Shown: in pieces, positions 26,801 through 33,560 of the stretch | Numbering within the stretch: the stretch's first letter is position 1 | Layout of the letters: each line of letters begins with the position of its first letter | Assembly: GCA_019745415.1 (NCBI GenBank) | Contig: JAIETF010000006.1 | Location: forward strand, 62,001-126,000 | Length of the DNA stretch: 64,000 nucleotides | From: Candidatus Obscuribacterales bacterium | GTDB lineage: Bacteria > Cyanobacteriota > Vampirovibrionia > Obscuribacterales > Obscuribacteraceae | Direction of reading: 5' to 3' | Made by a program: the position numbers and the translations under genes | The notes under the pieces: generated by a model | What the model was told of the DNA's origin: nothing | Databases searched by the model: none | Seen by the model: only the letters and a program-made list of their open reading frames with translations

Positions 26801-28086
26801 CATCTAGAGCAGAAGAGCTCAAGGCTCGCCTCAATAAACAAGTAGACGCCCTTCTCAAAGAAGCCCACGAGCTAGAGAAACAGTCAGAACACAACCTCTC
26901 CAACCTGCTTACCGAACTGAGCACCAAGCTCGATACACTCTCTCAAGAAGTTCATTCGGGCATTCAGAAAGATAGTCTAGGCAGCCATGAGATTTTGGAA
27001 TCAGCACTCAAAGATGGACTTGAGTATCTTGATTCTGAAAAACGCTATCTCTGCGGTCAAATAGTTCGGACTTGCAATGATTTCAGAAATGAAATGACCG
27101 AACTTTCAACCACTATGGCTAGAAAGCTCGATGAAGTCATCGCCGCCCGCAACAAAGAACTGAACAGCATGCGCCAGAGCGTGCTGGACGAACTCAAGGA
27201 AGGTTTCGACAATTACACCAACACGGTCGAAACTCGCTTCAGTCGCTTCAAAGAGCGGATGAATGAAGAAACAAGCTCAGTGGCCAAGTCGCTTGAGCGA
27301 AATATGAAGTCGATGATGGAAGAGATAGAAAGCTCTCTAGAGAGAGCTTGCGACAAACTCACATCCACTCGCAAAGAGCTTGAGCGCTCTATCGCTCACA
27401 CTGTCGCCTGCGCCGAAACAAAAATCGCAAACACCAGCAAAGGTGTTCTAAGCGAGCAAATTCTGCCCAGATTAACCGAGCAAAAGACCATCCTGCGCAC
27501 AATGGTCGCCGATATGACCAAACAAATCGGTGAAGAAACCAGACAAGCTCTTCATAAAGAAGCTCGCCGCTTGGAAGACAGCGTCAATCGCACCGCCCAA
27601 GAACTGAAGAGAATAGTTGAAGATTGCTTTGTTGAATACGAGAAAGCAGGCTCTGGTTTGCGCACCGGGCTAGACGAAGCCTACACCAAAATAAGCCATG
27701 AGCTGAATCAGCGCACCACCGAGGTCTTCAACTACATTAAAGAGACCGAAAAGCGTGTCGCCGAGAGCGAGCATCTGCTTCGCAATATTGCCGATTCCAC
27801 AGCGCCTGATGCTGAACCTGAACTGCAAGAAGAGCGCGGCAACGCCATGAATACACTGCAGTCACTGAGACAAGAAGCACATCGCAAACTAGCGCATTCA
27901 ATAGAAGAGAGCATCAACCTTTTGGAAGAGAAGAGCGAAAGCCTGTTTGCCGAACTAACCAATAAGCGCAGCGATGCCACCGCCTCGGTGAGAGAAGTAG
28001 CTGAAGTGAATCTTGAGAGAATCCGCAAAGCCTTGGAAGCAGCAAATAGCGCTATTCAAAGTGCTAAAGAGCAACACATGCAATAG
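23896..28086 (+). CDS. Giant coiled-coil protein C with Pro-rich heptad repeats
   Basis: 1396 residues in four parts. Residues 1-220 form a compact, possibly globular domain (VKDLCFVVSSEDGQTMVV; SLTVEGSSLSEPVFALLREL). Residues about 220-738 are Pro/Ala/Glu-rich and low-complexity. Residues 739-933 hold 28 tandem heptads of the APAPVVE type. Residues about 940-1396 are a long charged coiled coil. There is no signal peptide. The layout of head, extended linker and coil suggests a tether or spacer between a bound partner and a coiled-coil assembly, probably one containing A and B from the same operon. No family is recognised. Confidence 0.75.
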   Translation: MNSMLRQNNLRLPDIKPYLRSFERQQPISQEEWGARESKLFQPGCLIFCLEPAAAPSGLSSFSKKGEEAAGESYRVKDLCFVVSSEDGQTMVVNVTASAYEFRTLDSLMVEKARKSILDGRDFHYVAARPTQRLDKAKEKSLYEAAAKYAQGGARRSLTVEGSSLSEPVFALLRELGANLVSTNPQAGRTVVDIGQVCHMIITPEGRQEDKTKSLLRTNFAAIKAADLETLAGGGNMQQPAAANQGLYTEDPAALFYGQGADLGALASEPAQAQAPVPENPAPYMAPPAPPEPEPATPGLSAGSLLSPAPAPVISSPTSSANKLAALAPQSLDEMRAEVVQNIGSEKLVAPEWFVLSHDLVPLSALEKPVSPTNSYVQEALAAPPEALKPEPPQISPPESQKEDFASQFLSDYSAGHAGSKAIEESERSIAAEREITAQEEAAKQKRLREYFGDEHFNTYISESKPSTPPQEPAVESPQAGNAELATFDSDIFASAGRSTLETNPEAVLPEPPKAAEAPALPNSWMSYADKLEKEAPSKGAFGFDSMLTTGGESPIPEKPTSDIETVAPSSLTGYPSSPDVSSHDELLSQRSSSILDMLGGYETPEAHSEAPLEATAVSAEQAVQPQDVIEAPQEASAPAEEQIPEAKADEQQVEAPRTLPPATRVRPRDYSNPLKGAKPIFEPRRTPQATPMGVNQSSMPVTAETSQPLQAEETTSAPVETPSVFEPGLEALMPNTEAPAPVVESAPVFEAPAPVVEAPAPVFEAPAPVVEAPAPVFEAPAPVVEAPAPVVEAPAPIFEAPAPVVEAPAPIFEAPAPVVEAPAPVLETPAPMFEAPAPVLEAPAPVFETPAPVLEAPAPVFETPAPVVEAPAPVFETPAPVVEAPAPVFETPAPVVEAPAPVVEAPAPVVEASAPVIEAPASVVEPPAPLLNTAAGSGGQDARLMMNEMTMLMNKLEQQVSKAGNKLSSRAEELKARLNKQVDALLKEAHELEKQSEHNLSNLLTELSTKLDTLSQEVHSGIQKDSLGSHEILESALKDGLEYLDSEKRYLCGQIVRTCNDFRNEMTELSTTMARKLDEVIAARNKELNSMRQSVLDELKEGFDNYTNTVETRFSRFKERMNEETSSVAKSLERNMKSMMEEIESSLERACDKLTSTRKELERSIAHTVACAETKIANTSKGVLSEQILPRLTEQKTILRTMVADMTKQIGEETRQALHKEARRLEDSVNRTAQELKRIVEDCFVEYEKAGSGLRTGLDEAYTKISHELNQRTTEVFNYIKETEKRVAESEHLLRNIADSTAPDAEPELQEERGNAMNTLQSLRQEAHRKLAHSIEESINLLEEKSESLFAELTNKRSDATASVREVAEVNLERIRKALEAANSAIQSAKEQHMQ
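26110..26694 (+). repeat. 28 tandem 21-bp coding repeats ([A/T]PAPxxE heptads)
   Basis: 195 codons make 28 units, 27 of seven residues and one of six. The consensus is (A/T)-P-A-P-(V/I/M)-(V/F/L/I)-E, with VVE, VFE, VLE and IFE endings often alternating. The terminal units are more diverged (ASAPVIE, APASVVE, PPAPLLN), as expected for an array expanded internally. The array keeps the frame of coiled-coil protein C. Confidence 0.95.
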
Positions 28087-28110
28087 TCCGATAAAAAATA
28101 ATAGGTCTGG

Positions 28111-28142
28111 TTAGAGTAGAAGCATGAGCGGGAATACTCTAA
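28111..28142 (+). other. Inverted repeat after coiled-coil protein C
   Basis: TTAGAGTA (28111-28118) and TACTCTAA (28135-28142) are perfect 8-bp arms around a 16-base loop, 25 bp after the stop of coiled-coil protein C. No T run follows, so it is a weak terminator at best; a processing or regulatory hairpin is equally possible. Confidence 0.45.
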
Positions 28143-28176
28143 TTACGTTTACAGGTTCAGGAACTCTCTTGAGGGA

Positions 28177-28854
28177 TTGGTTCTGTTCAGTCTCCCAGAC
28201 CATGAAGTACCTCCGCCTCTTGCGAGTTTCGCCGCGAGCCATCCCGGCGTCGAGTATATCGCGGCTACAAACGAGATCATTCTATATCACGGCACAAACT
28301 GCTACCGCCGCTGGGAAATAAACCGCAGCGGCTTTATAGAGCCAGGGCGCAGCAATTACAGCTTCTACAGCACCAGACAGCAGGACGCCTATGCCTATGC
28401 CCGTATGGCTTGCATGCGCGACGTCAAACCTGACGCGGTTTCTTTCAATTCACTCAGTTGCGAGCCGGTGGTTCTTAGGCTCAAGTTTAATGAGCGAACC
28501 TGGCTGCAAGTCGACTTCGTCAATAACGAGCAAGACTCAAACGGTCTTATCATGGCTGTCTTGGGTCCTATTCATTCAAGCAATGTGGTCGAGGTTTTGC
28601 ACTGCAACCACGGCACCAAGCGTCTAGCCCAAGGTTTATCTATCCGAACCTTTGAAGACGGCGAATTTGCCAGAAGTATCCAAAGACTTAGAGAAAACTT
28701 TCAGAAAAGTCGTTTGGACATGTGGGTATTACGAAAACTGGGATTTGTCGCAGACAAAGTCGGTGTTACACTGAAAGGTGGGGAAGTGCCCGCACTAACT
28801 CACAATGACCAGTTACGAAAGCTCAGACAAAGAGTACCCGGCTCCGACCGTTGA
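28177..28854 (+). CDS. Possible ADP-ribosyltransferase-fold protein
   Basis: 225 residues from a TTG with a poorly placed purine run, so the start is uncertain; the frame is open upstream to 28120 without an ATG or GTG. ILYHGTNCYRRWEINRSGF followed by YSFYSTRQQDAYAYA matches the shape of ADP-ribosyltransferase folds (YHGT motif, then a FYxT...A..YA strand-helix), as in PARP/DUF3990-type proteins. A convincing catalytic glutamate was not identified. There is no signal peptide. It lies 90 bp behind the coiled-coil operon and may belong to it. The fold assignment is inference; a plain hypothetical is the fallback. Confidence 0.45.
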   Translation: MVLFSLPDHEVPPPLASFAASHPGVEYIAATNEIILYHGTNCYRRWEINRSGFIEPGRSNYSFYSTRQQDAYAYARMACMRDVKPDAVSFNSLSCEPVVLRLKFNERTWLQVDFVNNEQDSNGLIMAVLGPIHSSNVVEVLHCNHGTKRLAQGLSIRTFEDGEFARSIQRLRENFQKSRLDMWVLRKLGFVADKVGVTLKGGEVPALTHNDQLRKLRQRVPGSDR

Positions 28855-28876
28855 TTAGATGGCGTCCGGGAAACAT

Positions 28877-28890
28877 TACCCCTGGGGGTA
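28877..28890 (+). promoter_or_regulatory. Hairpin over the ribosome-binding site of the next gene
   Basis: TACCCC and GGGGTA arms meet around TG three bases before an ATG. In RNA this would be a 5-bp stem with a CTGG loop. The only Shine-Dalgarno-like purines (GGGGG) are inside the 3' arm. Confidence 0.45.
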
Positions 28891-28893
28891 CGG

Positions 28894-30006
28894 ATGCAAA
28901 AGCTAGAAAGAAGAAGTAACCTATTAGCAGGTCTTATGCTGGGCATAGTCAGCCTGACTAGTTTTGCTCCGGCTATGGCGCAAATAAACTACGACATTGT
29001 CGGCGGTGTACCTATTAATGGTGGTCAGCAAAACAACGGCGGCCAATACAACAATGGTGGACAATACAACGGTGGTGGGCAGCAAACCGGACAAAGAAGC
29101 CTAATAGACACAACCGGCTATCAAAACACTCAGACCGGTTCGACCACCAATGGTCAGCTCAGAGACGACAACAATCTCACACCTTTCGGGCAGTGGCTCT
29201 ACAACCTGGGAGCCTCAAAGCAAGGTCAAACAATTGTCTTCCCTAAAGAAGATAAAGCACAGCCCAACTATAACCAACAAAGAGCACAAAATCAGCGCCA
29301 AAACAGAACACCAATGCCGACACAGCAACAGCTGCAACAACAGCAAAATCAGTTCGGCGATAACGGCACGTTCAACTCAGGAGCTTACAATGGCGGAGGC
29401 CAAGGCAACTACGGCGGAGGAGGCGGCGGTGCTGGAGGAGGAGGAGGCGGCGGCGGTCAGGACAGTTCAATAATGAACTATTTCGGGCGCCAAAATTCCG
29501 GCGCTGGCGCTGGAGTGCTGGGCAATGCAGTCAGTCGTTTCAGCGGCGGTCTCATGGGAGCCGGACGCTCAGCCGGTGGGGCGCAAATGCCTAGCGGTCG
29601 CGGAAGCTTCAACAGTGGTCAGGGACAGCTATTTCAGAATCAGTTCGGACAGCAGCAGCAAAATTCCGTCACAGGACAAATGGCATCACAAGCTGCCTCC
29701 CAAGCAGCTTCTATGGACTCCAGAGTGCAGAGCCAACTGAATAAAACCAGAGATATGGCTAATGCAGCCTCATCGGCCATGGACCGAGCCATGTCTTCAA
29801 ATGATCGCAATGTGCGACTGGCGGCTGCCAGTGAAGCCAGATCTTATGCATCAAGCGCCCAGGCCGCAGCCGACAGCGCCAGGTCGCTGGCCGCCTCGGC
29901 ACAGACCGACCGAGCCTACAGCTTGGCGCAAGAAGCGCAAGCAGTAGCCAGCCAAGCGCAAAGCTATGCACAGCAAGCCACGGCCAGAGCCCAATCCAGC
30001 TTCTAA
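28894..30006 (+). CDS. Secreted Gln/Asn/Gly-rich protein
   Basis: 370 residues with a cleavable signal peptide (GLMLGIVSLTSFAPAMAQ). The mature N-terminus carries NNGGQY-type short repeats, the middle is Gln/Asn/Gly-rich with a polyglycine tract (about 169-189), and the last 110 residues form an Ala/Ser/Gln helix (SAQAAADSARSLAASAQ). It resembles low-complexity surface or matrix proteins in composition only, and no family is recognised. Translation may be limited by the small hairpin over its ribosome site. Confidence 0.7.
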   Translation: MQKLERRSNLLAGLMLGIVSLTSFAPAMAQINYDIVGGVPINGGQQNNGGQYNNGGQYNGGGQQTGQRSLIDTTGYQNTQTGSTTNGQLRDDNNLTPFGQWLYNLGASKQGQTIVFPKEDKAQPNYNQQRAQNQRQNRTPMPTQQQLQQQQNQFGDNGTFNSGAYNGGGQGNYGGGGGGAGGGGGGGGQDSSIMNYFGRQNSGAGAGVLGNAVSRFSGGLMGAGRSAGGAQMPSGRGSFNSGQGQLFQNQFGQQQQNSVTGQMASQAASQAASMDSRVQSQLNKTRDMANAASSAMDRAMSSNDRNVRLAAASEARSYASSAQAAADSARSLAASAQTDRAYSLAQEAQAVASQAQSYAQQATARAQSSF

Positions 30007-30134
30007 AGCAGGGTTATTAGAAACTTGTAAGCCTGGATTATTGCGAGAGGTAAAGCATTTTGCCGACCCTCGGGATATCCTTATAGGTCACATTGTATAG
30101 ACAAGTCTCTATAAACCGCTCCGGGAGGCGAAAG

Positions 30135-31655
30135 ATGGTAGTGACCAGTACAAAGGCGACCAAGTGCCAGCTTCTAGTTGGAGGCAAATGGGTCGATTCG
30201 GACGCCACTGAATTTCAGGAAGTCTACAATCCATCCACAGGGGAAGTCATAGCCCTTACCCCCATGGGCGGAAAGAAAGATCTAGATCTGGCAGTACAAG
30301 CCGCCCATAAAGCATTTCTCGATTGGAAAGAAGTGCCTGTGGTGGAAAGAGCCAGAGTGATGTTCAAATTCAAGGCTCTATTAGAGACCCACTACGAAGA
30401 AATCGCCCGCTGCGTCACTAGAGAACACGGCAAAACCCTTCCCGAAGCCAAAGCTTCAGTGCAACGCGGCATAGAAGTAGTGGAATTCGCCTGCGGCATA
30501 CCTAGTTTGATGATGGGCGACAGCATGGCTAATATCGCCAGAAATGTCGACTGCGAAACAATAAGACATCCACTCGGTGTTTGCGCCGGTATCTCTCCCT
30601 TCAATTTCCCAGCCATGGTGCCGCTCTGGATGTATCCAGTCGCTATCACTTGCGGCAACAGCTTTGTTCTCAAACCATCAGAGAAGGTGCCGCTCTCAAG
30701 CATAATGATCGGCAAATTGCTTGCCGAAGCCGGCTTACCCGACGGTGTCTTCAACATCGTGCACGGCGGCAAAGACTGCGTAGATGCCATCATCGAGCAT
30801 CCCCTCATCAGAGCTATTTCCTTCGTCGGCTCCACAACCATAGCTAAATATATCTATCAAAATGGTACCGCCCATGGTAAGCGTGTGCAGGCCGCCGGCG
30901 GCGCCAAGAACCACATCATCATCATGCCTGATGCCGATATGGAGCAGACCGTACAAGCCTTACAGGCGTCGGCTTTCGGCTGCGCCGGCGAACGCTGTAT
31001 GGCTGGCAGCTTGGCTATACCGGTGGGTGAAGCAGGAGAAGAACTGCTACCACAGCTGGTAGCATCATCCAGCAAAATGACTGTCGGACGCACCGACGGC
31101 GACCAGGCCCCAGATATGGGTCCGGTCATAACCAGAGAGCATCTTGAGAAAGTCAAAGGAATGATCGAAAAAGGCGCCAAAGAAGGTGCCGAGTTGGCTC
31201 TCGACGGCAGAGAGGTAGAGGCGGCAAAGAATAGCAAAGGCTTCTTCCTTGGACCGACCATCATCGATCATGCCCGTCCGGAAATGACCGTGGTCAAAGA
31301 AGAAATCTTCGGACCGGTACTCTCGGTGGTGCGTGCCAAGACCTTAGAAGACGCCATCAATATCGGCAAGCAATGCCCTTACGGCAATGGTGCTGTAATT
31401 TATACAAACTCAGGCCGAGCCGCCCGCGAGTTCAAGCATCATTTTAATGCGGGCATGATCGGCATAAATGTCGGTGTACCGGCCCCCATGGCCTGGTTCC
31501 CTTTCACCGGTTGGAACAATTCATTCTTTGGCGACCTGCACATACAGGGCTATGAGGGAATCCAGTTCTACACCCAGCAGAAGATGACCATGACCCGCTG
31601 GTTCGAACCTAAAGGTGATGCCTTCCAAGATCCAATCTGGAAAGCCAAGAAATAA
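30135..31655 (+). CDS. mmsA: CoA-acylating methylmalonate/malonate-semialdehyde dehydrogenase
   Basis: 506 residues from the ATG at 30135, chosen because GGGAGG lies six bases upstream; a TTG at 30093 is open but unsupported. It is an aldehyde dehydrogenase superfamily member of the MmsA/IolA type: GVCAGISPFNFPAMVPLWM, GSTTIAKYIY, AAGGAKNHIIIMPDAD and catalytic C288 in AGERCMAGS. These enzymes convert methylmalonate or malonate semialdehyde with CoA and NAD to propionyl- or acetyl-CoA plus CO2. Malonate semialdehyde is the product expected from the aminotransferase at 7.2-8.5 kb, so this could finish uracil catabolism. Valine catabolism is the classical alternative. Confidence 0.92.
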   Translation: MVVTSTKATKCQLLVGGKWVDSDATEFQEVYNPSTGEVIALTPMGGKKDLDLAVQAAHKAFLDWKEVPVVERARVMFKFKALLETHYEEIARCVTREHGKTLPEAKASVQRGIEVVEFACGIPSLMMGDSMANIARNVDCETIRHPLGVCAGISPFNFPAMVPLWMYPVAITCGNSFVLKPSEKVPLSSIMIGKLLAEAGLPDGVFNIVHGGKDCVDAIIEHPLIRAISFVGSTTIAKYIYQNGTAHGKRVQAAGGAKNHIIIMPDADMEQTVQALQASAFGCAGERCMAGSLAIPVGEAGEELLPQLVASSSKMTVGRTDGDQAPDMGPVITREHLEKVKGMIEKGAKEGAELALDGREVEAAKNSKGFFLGPTIIDHARPEMTVVKEEIFGPVLSVVRAKTLEDAINIGKQCPYGNGAVIYTNSGRAAREFKHHFNAGMIGINVGVPAPMAWFPFTGWNNSFFGDLHIQGYEGIQFYTQQKMTMTRWFEPKGDAFQDPIWKAKK

Positions 31656-31748
31656 AGACAAATCGGTCTCAACAAGCAGAAAAAAATACAGCCTAACTCT
31701 GAAAAGTTCACAAAACAAGGAAGAGAGTCTTTTGGCGTCTTGATAGAA

Positions 31749-31776
31749 TTGAGAAGCATTGGACTTCTGCTAGTAT
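31749..31776 (+). promoter_or_regulatory. Sigma-70-like promoter giving a near-leaderless transcript
   Basis: TTGAGA (31749-31754), a 16-base spacer and TAGTAT (31771-31776). The expected start of transcription, 6-7 bases further on, coincides with the ATG at 31783, and no Shine-Dalgarno is seen. Confidence 0.45.
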
Positions 31777-31782
31777 GAGACT

Positions 31783-32169
31783 ATGAAGAAGTCGAGATAC
31801 GAATTTCAAAAGCTAACCACAAGGTGGAAATTGTTCTTTTCCGTCTTGATAGTTTTGGTTATGGGCTGGACCAATACATTGCTGCACGACATGGGAGATG
31901 CTTCACCAAAGCAAACCGCATTTCGCTATGAAACAGCGATAACATCCCATACCCATAGCCCCACAATCAAACAAAACAGCGGCGACTCGATGATGACTGC
32001 CTTGCAAGACATCGCAGCCGTCGGCTTGATCTTGCTTAGCCTGATCGATTGGACCAGCACAACTTATCAAAGCCACTGCGACAAATTCATAGCCTTTGCC
32101 CCCGGCGAAGGCGCCATCTTTGCTAATTCACCACCAATCTTTCTTGTTCACTGTGCACTCTTGATTTAA
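31783..32169 (+). CDS. Small membrane protein upstream of RND efflux genes
   Basis: 128 residues. One hydrophobic segment is near the N-terminus (LFFSVLIVLVMGWTN) and a second lies in the middle (AAVGLILLSLIDW). The stretch between has several histidines (LLHDMG, SHTHSPT) that could bind metal. The tail is hydrophobic. It is 68 bp before the membrane fusion protein gene and reads the same way, so a role with the metal efflux system is suggested by position only. Not recognised as a known family. Confidence 0.55.
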   Translation: MKKSRYEFQKLTTRWKLFFSVLIVLVMGWTNTLLHDMGDASPKQTAFRYETAITSHTHSPTIKQNSGDSMMTALQDIAAVGLILLSLIDWTSTTYQSHCDKFIAFAPGEGAIFANSPPIFLVHCALLI

Positions 32170-32237
32170 CTCTCTCAGCAAACAAAAACCTACAAGCCCA
32201 AGGGCTTTGTTGTTTGCATCAAAGAGAGTTATTCATC

Positions 32238-33560
32238 ATGCAGAAAAATATTTCGAGTCTCTGGCTCGCCCTTACTTATGCTCTGATTCTTGGCGCCTGC
32301 CAAATGCAGTTTCAGAGCATAAAGCCCAGCGAAAACGCAGTGGTTATAGAAAAGCCTCAGACTAAAAATAGAGGCGACGACCTATATAGGCTTACAGAAG
32401 AGCAGATCAAAAGAGCCAAACTGAAGACCGTTCCGGTTGAGACCAATGGCATAGCCCAAGAGCTGGAGTTCTCGTCTGTAATTGAAGCCCCATTTGAAGA
32501 AATTGGCACCGTCTCGCCCCAAATGAACGGTGTAGTTAGTAGAGTACTAGTCGATCTCGGCGATCATGTGCGAAAAGGGCAGGTCTTACTTTACGTCAAT
32601 AGCCCCGACGTAGCCGAGGCGCAATCAAACTATTTCGATGCGCTGGCCAAAATGACCAGCGCCAGAGCCGAAATGGAACTTATAAAAACGAGAATCGACG
32701 TTGCTGAAAAAGACCGCCAAAGACTAAAAGACCTGGTAGATGAAGGTATAAGTTCTAAGAAAGACCTGGAAGCATCGCAGGGACGCTATGCCGCCACACG
32801 CGCCGAACTGGTAGCCGCGGAAGCAACTTACAAAGCCGCTCAAGCGCAATTGGCCGCAGCCGGTGTCAAACTAAAGGCGCTGGGCATTACAAAACCCCAA
32901 AGCAGCCCCGACGGATTCACGTCTGAGCTGCCTCTCTTGAGCCCACGCGACGGAATAGTGATTCAGCGAAATGTTGTCGCCGGTCAAGGCGTCTCACCAA
33001 CCATGGTCAATTATCCAAGCAGCAATGCTGCCAATAATGCTAACGCAGTCACCAGCCATGCCTTGCTCTCTATTGCCAATCTCAAGAAGGTCTGGGTCAT
33101 GCTCGAAGTTCCACAATCTCAAATTTCATATCTAGACCTTGATAGTCTGGTCAAGTTTGAGACAGAAGTGGCACCGGGGGAAGTCTTCTGGGGCAAAATC
33201 ACCAAGATGGGACAGCACTACGACCCAGTTTCGCACTGTGTCCAGGTGCGCACCGAAATCGACAATAGCCGAGGTTTGCTTAAGCCCGGCATGATGATTA
33301 TCGCCAAAGTAAGCGCAAAGTCGCACAATCAGGCGGGTCTTACCGTCTCTTCGCAAGCTCTGCAAAATATAGAAGGCAAAGACTTTGTTTTTGTCAAAAC
33401 CGGTGAGCAGACATTTGCCCAAATAGAAGTGAAAAGACTTGGTACCAACGGCGCCACCAGCCAGATAGAAGGCAAACTCAAACCGGGGGCGGAAGTTGTT
33501 GGTGAAGGCTCTTTCTATCTTAAGACAGAAGCGGTGAAACGTGCCATGGGGGACGGCTAA
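32238..33560 (+). CDS. RND efflux membrane fusion lipoprotein (CzcB/CusB-like)
   Basis: 440 residues from the ATG at 32238; a TTG eight codons earlier is less likely, because the ATG is followed at once by a lipoprotein signal with LGAC at C21. The body has the adaptor layout: a barrel-sandwich half-motif (VSRVLVDLGDHVRKGQVLLYV), an alpha-helical hairpin (about 110-195), a second half (LLSPRDGIVIQRNVVAGQGV) and a beta-barrel (VWVMLEVPQSQISYLDL). It would link the inner-membrane pump to an outer-membrane channel. Its stop directly touches the pump gene's ATG (TAAATG). Metal specificity is not readable. Confidence 0.88.
   Translation: MQKNISSLWLALTYALILGACQMQFQSIKPSENAVVIEKPQTKNRGDDLYRLTEEQIKRAKLKTVPVETNGIAQELEFSSVIEAPFEEIGTVSPQMNGVVSRVLVDLGDHVRKGQVLLYVNSPDVAEAQSNYFDALAKMTSARAEMELIKTRIDVAEKDRQRLKDLVDEGISSKKDLEASQGRYAATRAELVAAEATYKAAQAQLAAAGVKLKALGITKPQSSPDGFTSELPLLSPRDGIVIQRNVVAGQGVSPTMVNYPSSNAANNANAVTSHALLSIANLKKVWVMLEVPQSQISYLDLDSLVKFETEVAPGEVFWGKITKMGQHYDPVSHCVQVRTEIDNSRGLLKPGMMIIAKVSAKSHNQAGLTVSSQALQNIEGKDFVFVKTGEQTFAQIEVKRLGTNGATSQIEGKLKPGAEVVGEGSFYLKTEAVKRAMGDG

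Noticed and set aside
28124-28321. Short ATG-started frame as a separate gene
   Set aside because: It overlaps the better-supported frame of the ART-like protein; kept only as a note on the uncertain start.
30093-30134. Upstream TTG start for the MmsA gene
   Set aside because: The ATG at 30135 has GGGAGG at ideal spacing, and the extra residues do not look like part of the family.
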